Shown here: positions 18,117 to 28,645 of the stretch, one piece after another
How positions within the stretch are numbered: position 1 is the stretch's first letter
Layout of the letters: each line of letters opens with the position of its first letter
Source: Clostridia bacterium 41_269
GTDB taxonomy: Bacteria; Bacillota; DTU086
DNA length: 64,000 nt
Reading direction: 5' to 3'
Assembly (NCBI GenBank): GCA_001508005.1
Contig: LGEZ01000004.1
Span: forward strand, 31,787 to 95,786
Made by a program: the position numbers and the translations under genes
Notes under the pieces: generated by a model
Seen by the model: the letters and a program-made list of their open reading frames with translations, nothing else
Told to the model about the DNA's origin: nothing
The model's database searches: none

Positions 18117-20492
18117 ATGGAAAACAAGATCAGCACAGAAAGTGGTCAGGTTCGAGAATTACCGCTGCTACCCCTGCGCGGAGTGGTGGTATTTCCATAT
18201 ATGGTTATACATTTGGATGTGGGAAGGGAAAAATCCGTCAAAGCAATAGATGAAGCTATGACGAACGACAGGCTTATTTTTTTAACTATGCAGAAGGATG
18301 CGCAGACCGATGACCCTGGAGAAGACGATATATATCACATCGGTACTATTGCTGAGATTAGGCAGCTTCTGAAGCTTCCTGGTGGTACCATAAGAATTTT
18401 GGTTGAGGGTTTGAGCAGGGCTAAAATAATTAATTTTGTTCATGAAGAGCCCTTTTTAAAAGTTGCTGTTAAAGAAGCTGTGGAATCAGAGGAAAAAACT
18501 GCTGAAATAGAAGCGTTAATGAGGGCAATTATAGATAAGTTTGAAAATTACGTGAAAATCAGTAAGAGAATACCACCTGAAACAGTAGTTTCAGTTGTAA
18601 CCATTGAAGAGCCTAATAGGTTTGCTGATATTATTGCTTCTCAGCTAACTCTTAAGCTTAAGGATAAGCAGTCTATTTTAGAGGCTGTAGATGTTAAAAA
18701 GAGGCTGGAGCTGCTGTATGAAATCCTGACTAAGGAGCTTGAAATACTTGAGCTGGAAAGGCAGATAAGCGAACGGGTCCGTAAACAGATGGAAAAAACT
18801 CAAAAGGAATATTATCTCAGGGAGCAGATAAAAGCTATTCAGAAAGAATTAGGGGACAAAGATGACAGACTTTCAGAAGCGGAGGAACTGAGAGAAAGAA
18901 TTGAAAAGGCAAAAATGCCAAAAGAAGTAAGAGAAAAGGCTCTTCAGGAAGTAGAAAGGTTGGAAAAGATGCCTCCCATGGTTGCAGAGGCTGCCGTTGT
19001 AAGAAATTATCTTGAATGGCTTTTAGCTTTACCATGGAATAAGAGTACCAGGGACAGATTGAACATTGAAAAAGCTGAACAAATTTTAAATGAGGATCAC
19101 TATGGTCTTGAAGAAGTGAAGGAAAGAATTTTGGAATACCTGGCAATTCGCAAACTTGCCAATAAAATGAAAGGACCCATTTTATGTTTTGTAGGTCCCC
19201 CCGGTGTGGGCAAAACATCCCTTGCAAAATCCATAGCAAGGGCTCTTAACAGGAAGTTTGTTCGTATTTCTTTAGGTGGAGTACGGGATGAGGCTGAAAT
19301 ACGAGGACACCGCAGGACCTATGTTGGAGCTCTGCCGGGGCGAATAATTCAAGGGATGAAGCAGGCGGGTACTAAAAATCCAGTATTTCTTTTAGATGAA
19401 ATTGATAAAATTGGAGCTGATTTTAGGGGGGATCCTTCGGCAGCTCTTCTGGAAGTTTTGGACCCTGAACACAATCACTCTTTCAGCGATCATTTCATAG
19501 AGGTTCCTTTTGATCTTTCTAAAGTGCTTTTTATTACCACTGCCAATGTTACTTACACTATACCTAGACCCCTTTTGGACCGCATGGAGGTAATTTATAT
19601 TTCAGGTTATACGGAATATGAAAAGCTTCAGATAGCCTTAAGGCATTTAATTCCCAAGCAGATTAAAGAACATGGTTTAAAGGAAAATCAATTGGAAATA
19701 TCTGAAAATGCAGTGCGCCGTATAATTAGGGAATATACCCGCGAAGCAGGGGTTCGAAATCTAGAAAGGCAGATTGCTGCTATCTGCCGAAAAGCAGCTA
19801 GAGAAATAGTAACGGGTAAGGCCAAAAGAATCCATGTGTCCTCCAAGACTGTGGAGAAGTGGCTTGGGGCTCCCCGCTACCGTTTTGGAATTGCAGAGGA
19901 AAAGGATGAAATAGGAGTTGCTACAGGATTAGCGTGGACTGAAACTGGAGGAGATGTGCTTAGCATTGAAGCTACCGTCCTAAAAGGAAAGGGAAACATA
20001 ACTTTGACAGGACAGATGGGTGATGTCATGAAAGAATCTGCACAGGCTGGTATAAGCTACATTCGCTCAAAAGCTGAAGAATTGGGGATAGAACCTGATT
20101 TTTATCAGAACTGCGATATACACATTCATATTCCAGAGGGTGCTATTCCTAAGGATGGTCCCTCAGCAGGCATAACCATGGCTACTGCAGTTATTTCCTC
20201 TCTTACTAAGAAGCCCGTGAGAAGAGATGTAGCCATGACTGGTGAAATTACCCTGAGGGGGCGCGTTCTCCCCGTTGGAGGAATTAAAGAGAAGGTTTTA
20301 GCAGCTCATAGGGCGGGTATAAGAAAGGTAATTCTTCCTAAGGAAAATGAAAAGGATCTGGAGAAAATTCCAAAACAGGTGAAGCGGAAGCTGGAATTTA
20401 TTTTAGTGGGGCACATGGATGAGGTGCTGCCCATTGCCTTTGGAGCGAATGAAAAAAACGGCGAAAAAGAAAAAAAAGGTGGGCACTCTTAA
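18117..20492 (+). CDS. lon: ATP-dependent protease Lon
   Basis: A 791-residue LonA protease with the standard three-part build. The N-terminal substrate-binding domain begins [15 protein letters not shown] and includes a charged helical segment. The AAA+ module has Walker [16 protein letters not shown] and Walker [10 protein letters not shown]. The C-terminal protease domain has the catalytic serine in [14 protein letters not shown] and the partner lysine in [13 protein letters not shown]. It degrades misfolded and short-lived regulatory proteins in the cytosol. GGGGGTGAAGG precedes the ATG. No CIRCE or similar operator is visible upstream. Its stop lies inside the terminator hairpin. Confidence 0.97.
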   Translation: MENKISTESGQVRELPLLPLRGVVVFPYMVIHLDVGREKSVKAIDEAMTNDRLIFLTMQKDAQTDDPGEDDIYHIGTIAEIRQLLKLPGGTIRILVEGLSRAKIINFVHEEPFLKVAVKEAVESEEKTAEIEALMRAIIDKFENYVKISKRIPPETVVSVVTIEEPNRFADIIASQLTLKLKDKQSILEAVDVKKRLELLYEILTKELEILELERQISERVRKQMEKTQKEYYLREQIKAIQKELGDKDDRLSEAEELRERIEKAKMPKEVREKALQEVERLEKMPPMVAEAAVVRNYLEWLLALPWNKSTRDRLNIEKAEQILNEDHYGLEEVKERILEYLAIRKLANKMKGPILCFVGPPGVGKTSLAKSIARALNRKFVRISLGGVRDEAEIRGHRRTYVGALPGRIIQGMKQAGTKNPVFLLDEIDKIGADFRGDPSAALLEVLDPEHNHSFSDHFIEVPFDLSKVLFITTANVTYTIPRPLLDRMEVIYISGYTEYEKLQIALRHLIPKQIKEHGLKENQLEISENAVRRIIREYTREAGVRNLERQIAAICRKAAREIVTGKAKRIHVSSKTVEKWLGAPRYRFGIAEEKDEIGVATGLAWTETGGDVLSIEATVLKGKGNITLTGQMGDVMKESAQAGISYIRSKAEELGIEPDFYQNCDIHIHIPEGAIPKDGPSAGITMATAVISSLTKKPVRRDVAMTGEITLRGRVLPVGGIKEKVLAAHRAGIRKVILPKENEKDLEKIPKQVKRKLEFILVGHMDEVLPIAFGANEKNGEKEKKGGHS

Positions 20493-20506
20493 AGGGGTGC
20501 CCTTTT
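20480..20506 (+). terminator. terminator overlapping the end of lon
   Basis: GGGCAC and GTGCCC form a 6-bp stem around the lon stop codon, followed by TTTTT. Confidence 0.75.
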
Positions 20507-20557
20507 TCATGTAATTGTATGGGCTCATAGGGAATAGTATTTATTTGGGGTGGTTAT

Positions 20558-20952
20558 ATGCATTTTTACATAATGCTGGCAGGAACGGCAGCTTCTTTGG
20601 TTTTTTCTTTTGTTTTTTCATTAGTGGGAATATTAATTTATTATGTCCTTCCTGGAACCCAATATAATTTATCCTGGATGTTAAACGCTGTCCTTTATAT
20701 TTCACCTTTTTTGGGAGGACTTACCGCAGGGTGGCTTGTGAAAAAAGGGGATGGATAAACGGTGGTTGGATAGGTTTAATTTACGGTATTGTTGTCCTAA
20801 TTTTAAAAGTTTTGCTGTTGGGAACAGCGAATTTTTCTCCTCTTCTGCTTTTCATGGATTTTTGCTTGGGGTGTATGGGGGGAATTTGCGGAGTGAATGG
20901 ATCACTTTATTATTATAAACGAAAAAAAGAATACAAAATGGGAAGATATTAA
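20558..20952 (+). pseudogene. small membrane protein (TIGR04086-like), frameshifted
   Basis: The track shows two overlapping ORFs (20558-20758 and 20731-20952). Joined, they make one four-helix membrane protein of about 131 residues resembling the TIGR04086/YrzE family: SLVGILIYYVL and FLGGLTAGWLVKK in the first part, GWINGGWIGLIYGIVV and FMDFCLGCMGGICG in the second. The frames meet at AAAAAAGGGG (20741-20750), where one more A or G would restore a continuous frame; total length 395 is one short of a multiple of three. The first ORF has a proper ribosome site (GGGGTGG), the second does not. A sequence error, a real mutation or slippage are all possible. Family function is unknown. Confidence 0.75.
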
Positions 20953-20996
20953 AAGTACGGTTTAAATAATTTACCCATTATCCAGTTAGCTAAGTA

Positions 20997-21025
20997 TTGA
21001 CATAGATGGAGCTATGGCTGATAAT
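20997..21025 (+). promoter_or_regulatory. strong promoter inside an inverted repeat, upstream of the TRAP genes
   Basis: TTGACA and GATAAT with a 17-base spacer. It is flanked by the inverted repeat CAGTTAGCT (20983-20991) and AGCTAACTG (21034-21042), which frames the promoter like an operator pair. The transcript would begin near 21032. Confidence 0.65.
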
Positions 21026-21031
21026 CGTTTT

Positions 21032-21162
21032 AAAGCTAACTGAAAAATATTTTGTTGTGTGAGAAGAGAAGAGATGAGATTTTGAGAAGAGAAGAGGTGA
21101 GCTGAGATGAGCTGACTGGTGAAAAAAAGGCCAGTGCTCATGTGAGCACTGGTTTGTTTTTT
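21032..21162 (+). ncRNA. candidate small RNA or attenuating leader before dctP
   Basis: A consensus promoter upstream and a strong terminator at the end define a transcript of about 130 nt without a credible ORF. The body is extremely purine-rich and carries GAGAAGAGAAGAG twice (21061-21073 and 21084-21096), then GAGCTGA/GATGAGCTGA. It ends about 40 bases before the TRAP substrate-binding gene, so it may be an independent small RNA or a leader controlling read-through. No known riboswitch class is recognised. Confidence 0.45.
21131..21162 (+). terminator. strong terminator before dctP
   Basis: CCAGTGCTCA and TGAGCACTGG form a perfect 10-bp stem with a minimal loop, followed by TTTGTTTTTT. 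Confidence 0.88.
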
Positions 21163-21205
21163 ATCAATGGCTTTTGATTAAATCCTATTATTGGGGGTGC
21201 AGGGC

Positions 21206-22255
21206 TTGAAAAAAAGGAACTTGTTGAAAGTCATTGCTGTTCTTTTATTATCTATGCTGGTTTCTGCAGGTTGTGGGGGAAAAGGAGCATCTGAGGAAAG
21301 CAGCAGCAAGGAAGGGGAATCCATTGTTTTGAATTATGCTTTTTTTGCACCGGCCAATACCTTTCCTGCCAAACAAATGGAGAAATGGAAAGAGGAAGTG
21401 GAAAAAAGAACTAACGGCAGAGTGAAAGTTCAGCTGTTTCCTGGGGGGACCCTTCTTACGGAGAAAAATATGTATGATGGTGTAAAGAATGGTGTCGCAG
21501 ATATAGGGCTGTCCGTAACTACTTACGAACCGGGAAGATTTCCGCTTCTTGCTATTTCGGATATGCCTTCAGGGTACCCCAATGCAAAAGTTGCAAGCCA
21601 GGTTGTTTATGACCTGGTGCATGAGTTTACCCCTGAGGCATTCAAAGATCTTAAGATAATAACAGTGTTTGCCACTGAGCCTTCCTACTTGCAGACTGTA
21701 AAACCTGTAAGAAATTTAGAGGATCTTAAAGGTATGCAGCTCAGAATAGCTGGTGCTTTGACACCTGTGCTTAAATCCCTGGGTGCTTCTCCTGTTGGAA
21801 TGGCAATGGCTGAAGTTCCTGAAGCACTTCAGACTGGAATTATCAAAGGGTATGTAAGCTCTCGAGAAGTTCTGATGGATCTTAAGCTGGCAGAACAGAT
21901 AAAGTATGTAACTGATTATCCTCTAACTATCAATACCTTTGTGGCTGTTATGAATAAAGATGTATGGGAATCCCTCCCTGAGGATATTAAGAAGGTCATT
22001 GATGACTTAAGCCGTGAAATGGCAGTCTGGACAGGGGAATATATGGATAACCATGTTAGGGAAGCTCTTGAGTGGGCTGTGGAAGAAGAAGGACTTGAAG
22101 TAATAAAGCTTTCTCCTCAGGAAAAAGAAAAATGGGATAGAATACTAAAGCCGATCCAGGATAACTATGTTAAAGAGTTGGAAGCAAAGGGTTATCCAGC
22201 GGAAGAGTACAGAGATAGGCTTTATGAGCTTATTGAGAAGTACAGCAGCAGTTAA
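21206..22255 (+). CDS. dctP: TRAP transporter substrate-binding lipoprotein
   Basis: About 349 residues. TTG 21206 follows the GGGGGTG site by 6-7 bases; the track start at 21191 overlaps that site. The signal peptide ends in the lipobox VSAGC, so the receptor is anchored to the outer membrane face. The DctP fold is supported by LNYAFFAPANTFPAKQMEKW at the mature start, GVADIGLSV, the signature region LRIAGALTPVLKSLGASPVGMAMAEVPEALQTG and GYVSSREV. An Arg in LRIAG is the usual carboxylate ligand, so an organic acid is the likely substrate; which one cannot be read. It is followed by the two permease genes. Confidence 0.93.
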   Translation: MKKRNLLKVIAVLLLSMLVSAGCGGKGASEESSSKEGESIVLNYAFFAPANTFPAKQMEKWKEEVEKRTNGRVKVQLFPGGTLLTEKNMYDGVKNGVADIGLSVTTYEPGRFPLLAISDMPSGYPNAKVASQVVYDLVHEFTPEAFKDLKIITVFATEPSYLQTVKPVRNLEDLKGMQLRIAGALTPVLKSLGASPVGMAMAEVPEALQTGIIKGYVSSREVLMDLKLAEQIKYVTDYPLTINTFVAVMNKDVWESLPEDIKKVIDDLSREMAVWTGEYMDNHVREALEWAVEEEGLEVIKLSPQEKEKWDRILKPIQDNYVKELEAKGYPAEEYRDRLYELIEKYSSS

Positions 22256-22287
22256 ATTTCACTCCACACAAAATTGGGGGTGTTTAT

Positions 22288-22878
22288 ATGAGCAGTGGCG
22301 GCAATCTTTCAGTGCAGAGGAACAACGAAGGCCTATTTAGAGAAGAAATCTTCCGTTCGTCTGAAGCAGTAAAGTCTGTTCCTCTTTTGGTTGTAGAGAG
22401 TTTAGATCGAATAAGTGTTTTTCTAAACACTTTTCTTGCAAAGGTGGCCGGAGTCTGTCTTATTCTCATGATGTTTACGGTGGTTTTGAATGGAATTATG
22501 AGGGTTGTATATGAGCCCTTTTTTGGAACAGCAGAGGTGGTTGGATGGCTTTGTGCCCTAACTACCTCTTTTTCCTTAGGATATACCCAATTGAAGCGGG
22601 GCTATGTGGAAATGGATATGTTTCTAAACAAGCTTTCATCAAAGTTTCGCAGGACAGTTAAGGGATTTATGCTTTTTGCTTCTGCAGTATTTTTTTCTCT
22701 AGTTTGCTGGCAGATAATAATCTATTCCATTAATGTATTAAAAAATGGAAATGTTTCTGAAACCATTGGAATTTCTTTCTATCCTTTGATATTTTTTGCC
22801 GCGCTGGGTTTTGCTGGATTATCCCTGGCACTCATTGTTGATTTTTTAAAGCATATAATTGGAGGTGCTGAGGGATGA
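22288..22878 (+). CDS. dctQ: TRAP transporter small permease
   Basis: A 196-residue membrane protein. After an unusually long hydrophilic N-terminal extension of about 45 residues, four hydrophobic helices follow (AGVCLILMMFTVVLNGIMRVV; VVGWLCALTTSFSLGYTQLKRG; FMLFASAVFFSLVCWQIIIYS; PLIFFAALGFAGLSLALIV). The pattern RGYVEMDMF after helix 2 is typical of DctQ. It pairs with DctM in the membrane. The next gene overlaps its stop by 4 bases (ATGA), showing translational coupling. Confidence 0.92.
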   Translation: MSSGGNLSVQRNNEGLFREEIFRSSEAVKSVPLLVVESLDRISVFLNTFLAKVAGVCLILMMFTVVLNGIMRVVYEPFFGTAEVVGWLCALTTSFSLGYTQLKRGYVEMDMFLNKLSSKFRRTVKGFMLFASAVFFSLVCWQIIIYSINVLKNGNVSETIGISFYPLIFFAALGFAGLSLALIVDFLKHIIGGAEG

Positions 22879-24164
22879 CATTAATAACCCTTTCTTTTGC
22901 TGGTCTGATACTGCTTTTTGTTCTTATGTTTTTAGGCATGCCCATCAGTTTTTCTATGTTTATTGTAGGCTTTTTGGGGCTTATGCTGACTGTTTCTCCT
23001 AAAGCGGCATTTACAGTTATAACAGCGGATCTTTGGAATGAGTTTTCAAAATACACCATGAGTGTAATACCCCTTTATGTTCTGATGGGGGAGATCGTTT
23101 TTAGAACTGGCGTAACGGAAAAACTCTTTCGGGCTGCATACAAATGGGTGGGTCAGCTAAAAGGGGGAATGGCAGGAACTGTTGTGTTGGCAAGTGCAGG
23201 TTTTGCTGCAATATGCGGCAGTAATTCTGCCACTGCGGCTACTATGGGCACTGTGGCCCTGCCTGAACTAAAAAAGTACGGCTATGATAATGCTTTGAGT
23301 TTAGGCACCATTGCGGCTGGGGGGACACTTGGAGTGATTATGCCTCCCAGCACAGTACTCCTCGTTATTGCTCTGCAGACAGAGCAGTCCGTAAGGTCTC
23401 TGTTTATTGCCAGTGTTATTCCAGCTATCATACTGACTTTGCTTTTTCTCCTGACTATATTGTTTATATGTCAGAAGAACCCTCAACTTGGTCCTGCGGG
23501 ACCTAAAACTCCAATTAGAGATAAACTGTATTCTTTAAAGGATGTTCTACCCGTTTTAGGTCTTTTTGCCTTTGTAATTGGAGGGCTTCATTTGGGCTGG
23601 TTCACACCCACGGAATCAGCTGCCTTTGGCGCTTTTGGTGCTGTTGTACTATCCCTCTTGATGAGAAGCTTAAGTTTAAAGATGCTGGAAGAAGCAGCCC
23701 TTAATACTCTCAAATCTTCAACTATGGTAATAATGCTGATGGTAGGTGCAATGGTTTTTGGACGTTTTTTAGCTATAACACGGCTGCCTTATGAGATTGC
23801 TGCCTGGACTGCAAAACTGGATGTTGATGGAGTAATTATACTTCTTGCAGTTTTAGCTGTTTTTGTAATTGGGGGAGCCGTAATGGATGCTTTAGGCTTT
23901 TTGATAATTTCCCTGCCTATTTTTTATCCCACTATTATTTCTTTGGGTTATGATCCTGTGTGGCTAGGAGTGGTGCTCTGTATAGTTACCAGCGCTGGAG
24001 CTATAACACCGCCTGTGGGGGTTAACGTCTTTGTAGTAAAGGGCTTTGCTCCAGAGGTTCCCATGGGTTCCATTTTTAAAGGTGCTGTTTACTATTTGGG
24101 TGCCTATGCTCTACTGATTACACTGCTCATATGTTTCCCCAACATAATTACTTTTTTACTATAA
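22875..24164 (+). CDS. dctM: TRAP transporter large permease
   Basis: A 429-residue, very hydrophobic DctM with about 12 membrane segments. Signatures are LGMPISFSMFIVGFLGL near the start, ASAGFAAICGSNSATAATMGTVALPELKKYGY, GTLGVIMPPSTVLLV, and a second inverted-repeat half with GGAVMDALGFLIISLPIFYP and TSAGAITPPVGVNVFVV. It moves the bound substrate inward using a sodium or proton gradient. It completes the dctP-dctQ-dctM operon. I see no good terminator downstream; about 70 bases later a new promoter serves valS. Confidence 0.94.
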   Translation: MTLITLSFAGLILLFVLMFLGMPISFSMFIVGFLGLMLTVSPKAAFTVITADLWNEFSKYTMSVIPLYVLMGEIVFRTGVTEKLFRAAYKWVGQLKGGMAGTVVLASAGFAAICGSNSATAATMGTVALPELKKYGYDNALSLGTIAAGGTLGVIMPPSTVLLVIALQTEQSVRSLFIASVIPAIILTLLFLLTILFICQKNPQLGPAGPKTPIRDKLYSLKDVLPVLGLFAFVIGGLHLGWFTPTESAAFGAFGAVVLSLLMRSLSLKMLEEAALNTLKSSTMVIMLMVGAMVFGRFLAITRLPYEIAAWTAKLDVDGVIILLAVLAVFVIGGAVMDALGFLIISLPIFYPTIISLGYDPVWLGVVLCIVTSAGAITPPVGVNVFVVKGFAPEVPMGSIFKGAVYYLGAYALLITLLICFPNIITFLL

Positions 24165-24231
24165 AAAACTTAAAAACTTAAAAAGAATTTAAAATAAAAA
24201 TTAAATTAATTTCCCATAAAATATGCGGCAC

Positions 24232-24260
24232 TTGACTTTACTGAAGTTCACCGCTATTAT
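24232..24260 (+). promoter_or_regulatory. promoter of the valS T-box leader
   Basis: TTGACT and TATTAT with a 17-base spacer; an overlapping TATAAT is three bases on. The transcript would begin around 24267 and run into the T-box leader. Confidence 0.7.
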
Positions 24261-24299
24261 AATTGTAGGTTGCAGCTAATAATTATTTAATAAAAATAA

Positions 24300-24548
24300 A
24301 TATTAAAGCCGATGAACAGGAGTGGTAGCCTGTTTACTACCGCAAGAGAGGAAAACCCTTAGGCTGGAAGGTTTTCTCGGTGAGGGACGGGTGACGTCGC
24401 CTGGGAGAATCCCTGCTGAAAGGGCTTTATGCCTTAGTAAGGGGGACGGTGGGACCGTTAAACCCGAATGAGTTTTGCGTACTTAATGTACGAAATAAGG
24501 TGGTACCGCGGAAGAGCTCCTTCCGTCCTTAACGGGAGGGGCTTTTTA
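24300..24548 (+). promoter_or_regulatory. T-box leader controlling valS
   Basis: The diagnostic T-box sequence AAATAAGGTGGTACCGCG is at 24493-24510. Upstream is a long Stem I closed by AAAGCC/GGCTTT (24304-24309 with 24423-24428), with the GATGA K-turn element near its base. A downstream hairpin with GCTTTTTATT ends as an intrinsic terminator (about 24514-24548). Uncharged tRNA binding should favour the antiterminator and allow valS expression. A GTC valine triplet at 24396-24398 on the 3' side of Stem I is the best specifier I can offer, but the assignment is weak. Confidence 0.92.
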
Positions 24549-24582
24549 TTTAGATAACAATCCAGGAGGAGGGCAGAATTTG

Positions 24583-27237
24583 ATGAATTCAGGAGAGCAC
24601 GAAATTCTGTCTAAAACCTATGATCCTAAAAAAGTAGAGCAGAAGTGGTATGACTTTTGGAAAGAGAAGGGGTTTTTTCATGCTGAAGTCGAGGAGGAAA
24701 AAGAACCTTTCTGCATTGTTATGCCTCCTCCCAATGTTACGGGTTCTCTTCATTTGGGACATGCCTTAAATAATACCCTTCAGGATATCCTGATCCGTTT
24801 TAGAAGGATGCAGGGCTATAACACTTTATGGCTTCCTGGGACAGATCATGCGGGTATTGCTACTCAAACTCGTGTTGAGGAACATCTGACAAAAACTGAA
24901 GGTAAAAGCAGACATGATTTGGGACGGGAAAAATTTCTTGAGAGAGTTTGGCAGTGGAAGGAAAAGTATGGTGGACAGATAACCAAGCAGCTTTCCCTGT
25001 TAGGATGTTCCTGTGACTGGGATAGGGAACGATTTACAATGGATGAGGGCTGTTCCAGGGCAGTCAGGGAAGTTTTTGTTTCCCTGTATAAAAAAGGCTT
25101 AATATACAGAGGCAATTATATAATTAACTGGTGTCCCAAATGCCAGACAACCATTTCGGACATAGAAGTTGAGCATGAAGAGCGGGAAAGCAGGCTGTGG
25201 TACGTGCGCTATCCTTTAAAGGATGGTACAGGGTATATAACTGTTGCCACAACGCGTCCTGAAACCATTCTTGGAGATACTGCGGTGGCGGTGAATCCAG
25301 ATGATGAAAGATATACTGATATGATAGGCAAAACAGCTGTGCTTCCAGTGCTGGGAAGAGAGATCCCCATTATTGCTGATGACTATGTAGATCCAAATTT
25401 TGGTACTGGTGCGGTTAAGATAACTCCTGCACATGATCCCAATGACTTTGAAGTAGGCAGACGTCATAATCTGCCTCAGATTACTGTAATAGATCAAGAA
25501 GGAAAGATGACTAAGGAAGCTGGCAAATATGAAGGTATGGACCGTTATGAGTGCAGAGAGCAGCTTGTCCGCGACTTGGAAGACATGGGGCTACTTGTAA
25601 AAGCTGAAGAATATACCCATTCCGTAGGATGCTGCTATCGCTGTGGAACGGTTATTGAACCCCTAGTATCTGAACAGTGGTTTGTAAAAATGAAGCCATT
25701 AGCGGAACCGGCAATTAAGGCTGCTTTAGAAGGAAAGGTCAGGTTTATTCCTGAGCGTTTTACAAAAATTTATTTAAATTGGCTTGAGAATATTAATGAC
25801 TGGTGCATATCGAGACAGCTGTGGTGGGGACATAGAATACCTGTTTGGTACTGCAACCAGTGCGGATCTGAAATGTGTGAATACGAAGATCCTGAAGCAT
25901 GTACAGCTTGCGGTAGCAGAGATATTTATCAAGACCCTGATGTTTTGGATACGTGGTTCAGCTCTGCTTTATGGCCTTTTTCTACTTTAGGCTGGCCCGA
26001 AGAAACGCCGGAACTTAAGCATTTTTATCCCACATCTGTTTTGGTAACAGGAAGGGATATTATTTTCTTTTGGGTTGCCAGAATGATCTTTATGGGCCTT
26101 GAATTTATGAAAGAAGTTCCCTTCCATGAAGTGTTTATTCATGGTTTGGTTTTAGATTCCCTTGGGAGAAAAATGAGCAAATCCTTAGGAAATGGTGTTG
26201 ACCCCATTGAAGTGATAGATCAGTACGGTTCAGATATTCTACGATTTATGCTTGTGACGGGAAATACTCCTGGAAATGATATTAGATTTCATTTTGAAAG
26301 GCTTGAAGGAACCAGAAATTTTGCAAATAAAATATGGAATGCCTCACGCTTTGCATTAATGAATTTAGGAGATTACGAAGGTGGCGGAGAAGAAATTAAG
26401 CCTGAACTGGAAGATAGGTGGATTTTGAGCAGGTACAGCAAAACTGTAAAAGAGGTGACAAAAAATCTTGAAAATTATGAGCTTGGTGAAGCAGCCCGCA
26501 GTCTTTATGATTTCATATGGAATGAGTTCTGCGATTGGTATATTGAGCTAGCAAAAGATCGATTATATGGTAAGGTTTCCGAAGAAAGCAGGAGAAGGGC
26601 TCAGTTTACTTTGAGTTTTGTTTTAGGAAATACTATGAAGCTCTTACATCCATTTATGCCCTTTATAACTGAGGAAATTTGGCAGAAGCTTCCCCATGAA
26701 GAAGCAAGTATTATGATTTCCAGCTGGCCGAAACCCAATAGTGAATTAGAGGATGAAAAAGCAGAAGAGCAGATGAACCTAATAATGGAAATTATAAGGG
26801 GAATAAGAAACATTAGGGCAGAAATGAACATTAAGCCTTCTCAAAAAGTTGAGATAATCGCTTCTGTTAAGGATGATGCTACTGCTGATATCATCCATAG
26901 GGGTATGGATCATATTAAAAAGCTTGCTGGGGTATCAAAGGCAGAGATAGTGATAGATTTAAAAGAGAAGCCTCAAAAATCTGCTGCTGCAGTGGTATCA
27001 GGGGCAGAGATTTATGTACCATTGGAAGGAATTATAGATTTTGAGGTTGAAATAAGGCGTATTGAAAAAGAACTGTCAGAAATTAGTCAGGAATTGAAAA
27101 AAACAGATAAAAAACTCAGCAATGAGGGATTTTTGAAAAAGGCTCCTCCTCAAGTAGTAGAAAAGGAGAAAAATAAAAAGCTGGAACTTGAGCAGAAGAA
27201 AACTGCTTTAGAAGAAAGACTAAAAATGCTGAGGTAA
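24583..27237 (+). CDS. valS: valyl-tRNA synthetase
   Basis: About 884 residues, normal for ValRS. The class Ia signatures are [15 protein letters not shown] (HIGH) and KMSKSLG (KMSKS). The editing domain lies between, with [18 protein letters not shown] zinc-type insertion with CNQCGS and CTACGS is visible near residue 425. The C terminus is the lysine/glutamate-rich coiled coil typical of ValRS. It attaches valine to tRNA-Val. AGGAGGAGGG precedes a TTG-ATG pair; ATG 24583 is chosen. Expression is governed by the T-box, and folC follows with a 5-base gap. Confidence 0.97.
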   Translation: MNSGEHEILSKTYDPKKVEQKWYDFWKEKGFFHAEVEEEKEPFCIVMPPPNVTGSLHLGHALNNTLQDILIRFRRMQGYNTLWLPGTDHAGIATQTRVEEHLTKTEGKSRHDLGREKFLERVWQWKEKYGGQITKQLSLLGCSCDWDRERFTMDEGCSRAVREVFVSLYKKGLIYRGNYIINWCPKCQTTISDIEVEHEERESRLWYVRYPLKDGTGYITVATTRPETILGDTAVAVNPDDERYTDMIGKTAVLPVLGREIPIIADDYVDPNFGTGAVKITPAHDPNDFEVGRRHNLPQITVIDQEGKMTKEAGKYEGMDRYECREQLVRDLEDMGLLVKAEEYTHSVGCCYRCGTVIEPLVSEQWFVKMKPLAEPAIKAALEGKVRFIPERFTKIYLNWLENINDWCISRQLWWGHRIPVWYCNQCGSEMCEYEDPEACTACGSRDIYQDPDVLDTWFSSALWPFSTLGWPEETPELKHFYPTSVLVTGRDIIFFWVARMIFMGLEFMKEVPFHEVFIHGLVLDSLGRKMSKSLGNGVDPIEVIDQYGSDILRFMLVTGNTPGNDIRFHFERLEGTRNFANKIWNASRFALMNLGDYEGGGEEIKPELEDRWILSRYSKTVKEVTKNLENYELGEAARSLYDFIWNEFCDWYIELAKDRLYGKVSEESRRRAQFTLSFVLGNTMKLLHPFMPFITEEIWQKLPHEEASIMISSWPKPNSELEDEKAEEQMNLIMEIIRGIRNIRAEMNIKPSQKVEIIASVKDDATADIIHRGMDHIKKLAGVSKAEIVIDLKEKPQKSAAAVVSGAEIYVPLEGIIDFEVEIRRIEKELSEISQELKKTDKKLSNEGFLKKAPPQVVEKEKNKKLELEQKKTALEERLKMLR

Positions 27238-27242
27238 CTGCT

Positions 27243-28556
27243 ATGAATTACTTTGAAGCCGAGAAATATCTTTTAAATCTTGATTGTTTTGGAATAAAAC
27301 CGGGGCTTAGGAGGATTAAAGTCCTACTGAACAGACTGGGGAATCCCCACTTAAATTTAAGATATGTTCATATTGCTGGGACCAACGGAAAAGGGTCAAC
27401 GGCTGCTATGATTGCAGCGGTTCTAAATGAGGCGGGGTATAGAGTGGGTCTTTATACCTCGCCTCATATTTATAGTTATCGGGAACGCATTTCCGTAAAC
27501 GGAAAAATGGTAACGAAAAAAGAGTTTGCTGAAATTCTTTCTCTTATTAAAGGGGTTTCTGAAAAACTAGATGAACATCCTACAGAATTTGAAACTTTAA
27601 CAGCCCTTGCTCTTTTTTATTTCAATAAAAGAAATGTTGATATTGCTGTAATGGAGGTGGGAATGGGTGGGCGCTTTGATGCCACTAATATCATTCCTTT
27701 ACCGGAAGTAAGCATAATAACAAATATAAGTATGGATCATACCCAGTATTTAGGAGATAATATAGAAAGGATTGCTCGGGAAAAAGCTGGAATTGTAAAA
27801 AGGAATGGTATTTTGGTAACAGCTGAAGAATCGGAGAAAGTGCGGGAAGTTTTTAAGCGTGAATGTAGTAAGAGGAATGCTTTATTTTTGTATGTTGGTG
27901 ACAAAATTTTTTTTAAAAAAAGTAGGATTCTAACAATTAACGGTCTTTTCATGCAGGAATGTCTACTGAAGGGTAGAATATTTTCAATGGATGACCTCCT
28001 TCTTTCTATGATCGGAGGTCACCAGATTTTAAATGCAGCCACTGCTCTTTTAGCCTTAGAGGTTTTGGTTGAAAAGGGGTTTTTTATCAAAGAAATTCAT
28101 ATTAGAAGGGGTTTTGCCAAGGCAAAATGTAAAGCTCGCGTGGAAATTTTAAGTGGAAAGCCCCTTGTGGTTTTGGATGCTGCCCATAATAATGCCAGCA
28201 TAAAGATGCTGAAGAATATTTTGATGGAAGATCTGAAGGTAGATAAACTCGTCCTGGTTACGGGAATGCTGGAGGATAAGGATAGGCTGGGTGCTGTTAA
28301 AATTTGGGGAAAATATCCCCGTGCTGTAATAGTAACAAAACCAGATAGTAATCGAGCTGGAAATTGGAGAGTATTAGGGGATTATTTTCATAAATATATC
28401 AAGAATGTAGATATATGCGAGGAAATTGAAGACGCTGTTTTTAATGGTTTTAAGCTGGCACAAAAGATAAAAGGCTGCCTTTGTGTTGCAGGGAGTTTTT
28501 ATATCATAAGAAATGCAGAAAGAAAACTGCAAAAGCTTTTAAAGAACAGCCAATAA
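27243..28556 (+). CDS. folC: folylpolyglutamate/dihydrofolate synthase
   Basis: A 437-residue Mur-ligase-like enzyme. Signatures are AGTNGKGSTAAMIAAVL (P-loop), YTSPHIYSYRERI, MEVGMGGRFDATN and VVLDAAHNNASI with TGMLEDKD in the C-terminal domain. It adds glutamate residues to folates and may form dihydrofolate from dihydropteroate. The valS-folC pairing is common in Bacillota. It is expected to be co-transcribed with valS and therefore under the T-box. Confidence 0.94.
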   Translation: MNYFEAEKYLLNLDCFGIKPGLRRIKVLLNRLGNPHLNLRYVHIAGTNGKGSTAAMIAAVLNEAGYRVGLYTSPHIYSYRERISVNGKMVTKKEFAEILSLIKGVSEKLDEHPTEFETLTALALFYFNKRNVDIAVMEVGMGGRFDATNIIPLPEVSIITNISMDHTQYLGDNIERIAREKAGIVKRNGILVTAEESEKVREVFKRECSKRNALFLYVGDKIFFKKSRILTINGLFMQECLLKGRIFSMDDLLLSMIGGHQILNAATALLALEVLVEKGFFIKEIHIRRGFAKAKCKARVEILSGKPLVVLDAAHNNASIKMLKNILMEDLKVDKLVLVTGMLEDKDRLGAVKIWGKYPRAVIVTKPDSNRAGNWRVLGDYFHKYIKNVDICEEIEDAVFNGFKLAQKIKGCLCVAGSFYIIRNAERKLQKLLKNSQ

Positions 28557-28645
28557 ATGTATAAAATAGGGTATTTATGGAGCAAAAATCTATAATTCTG
28601 TAAGAAAAAATAAATAATTTATTAATACTTGACTTGAAAAGATAT

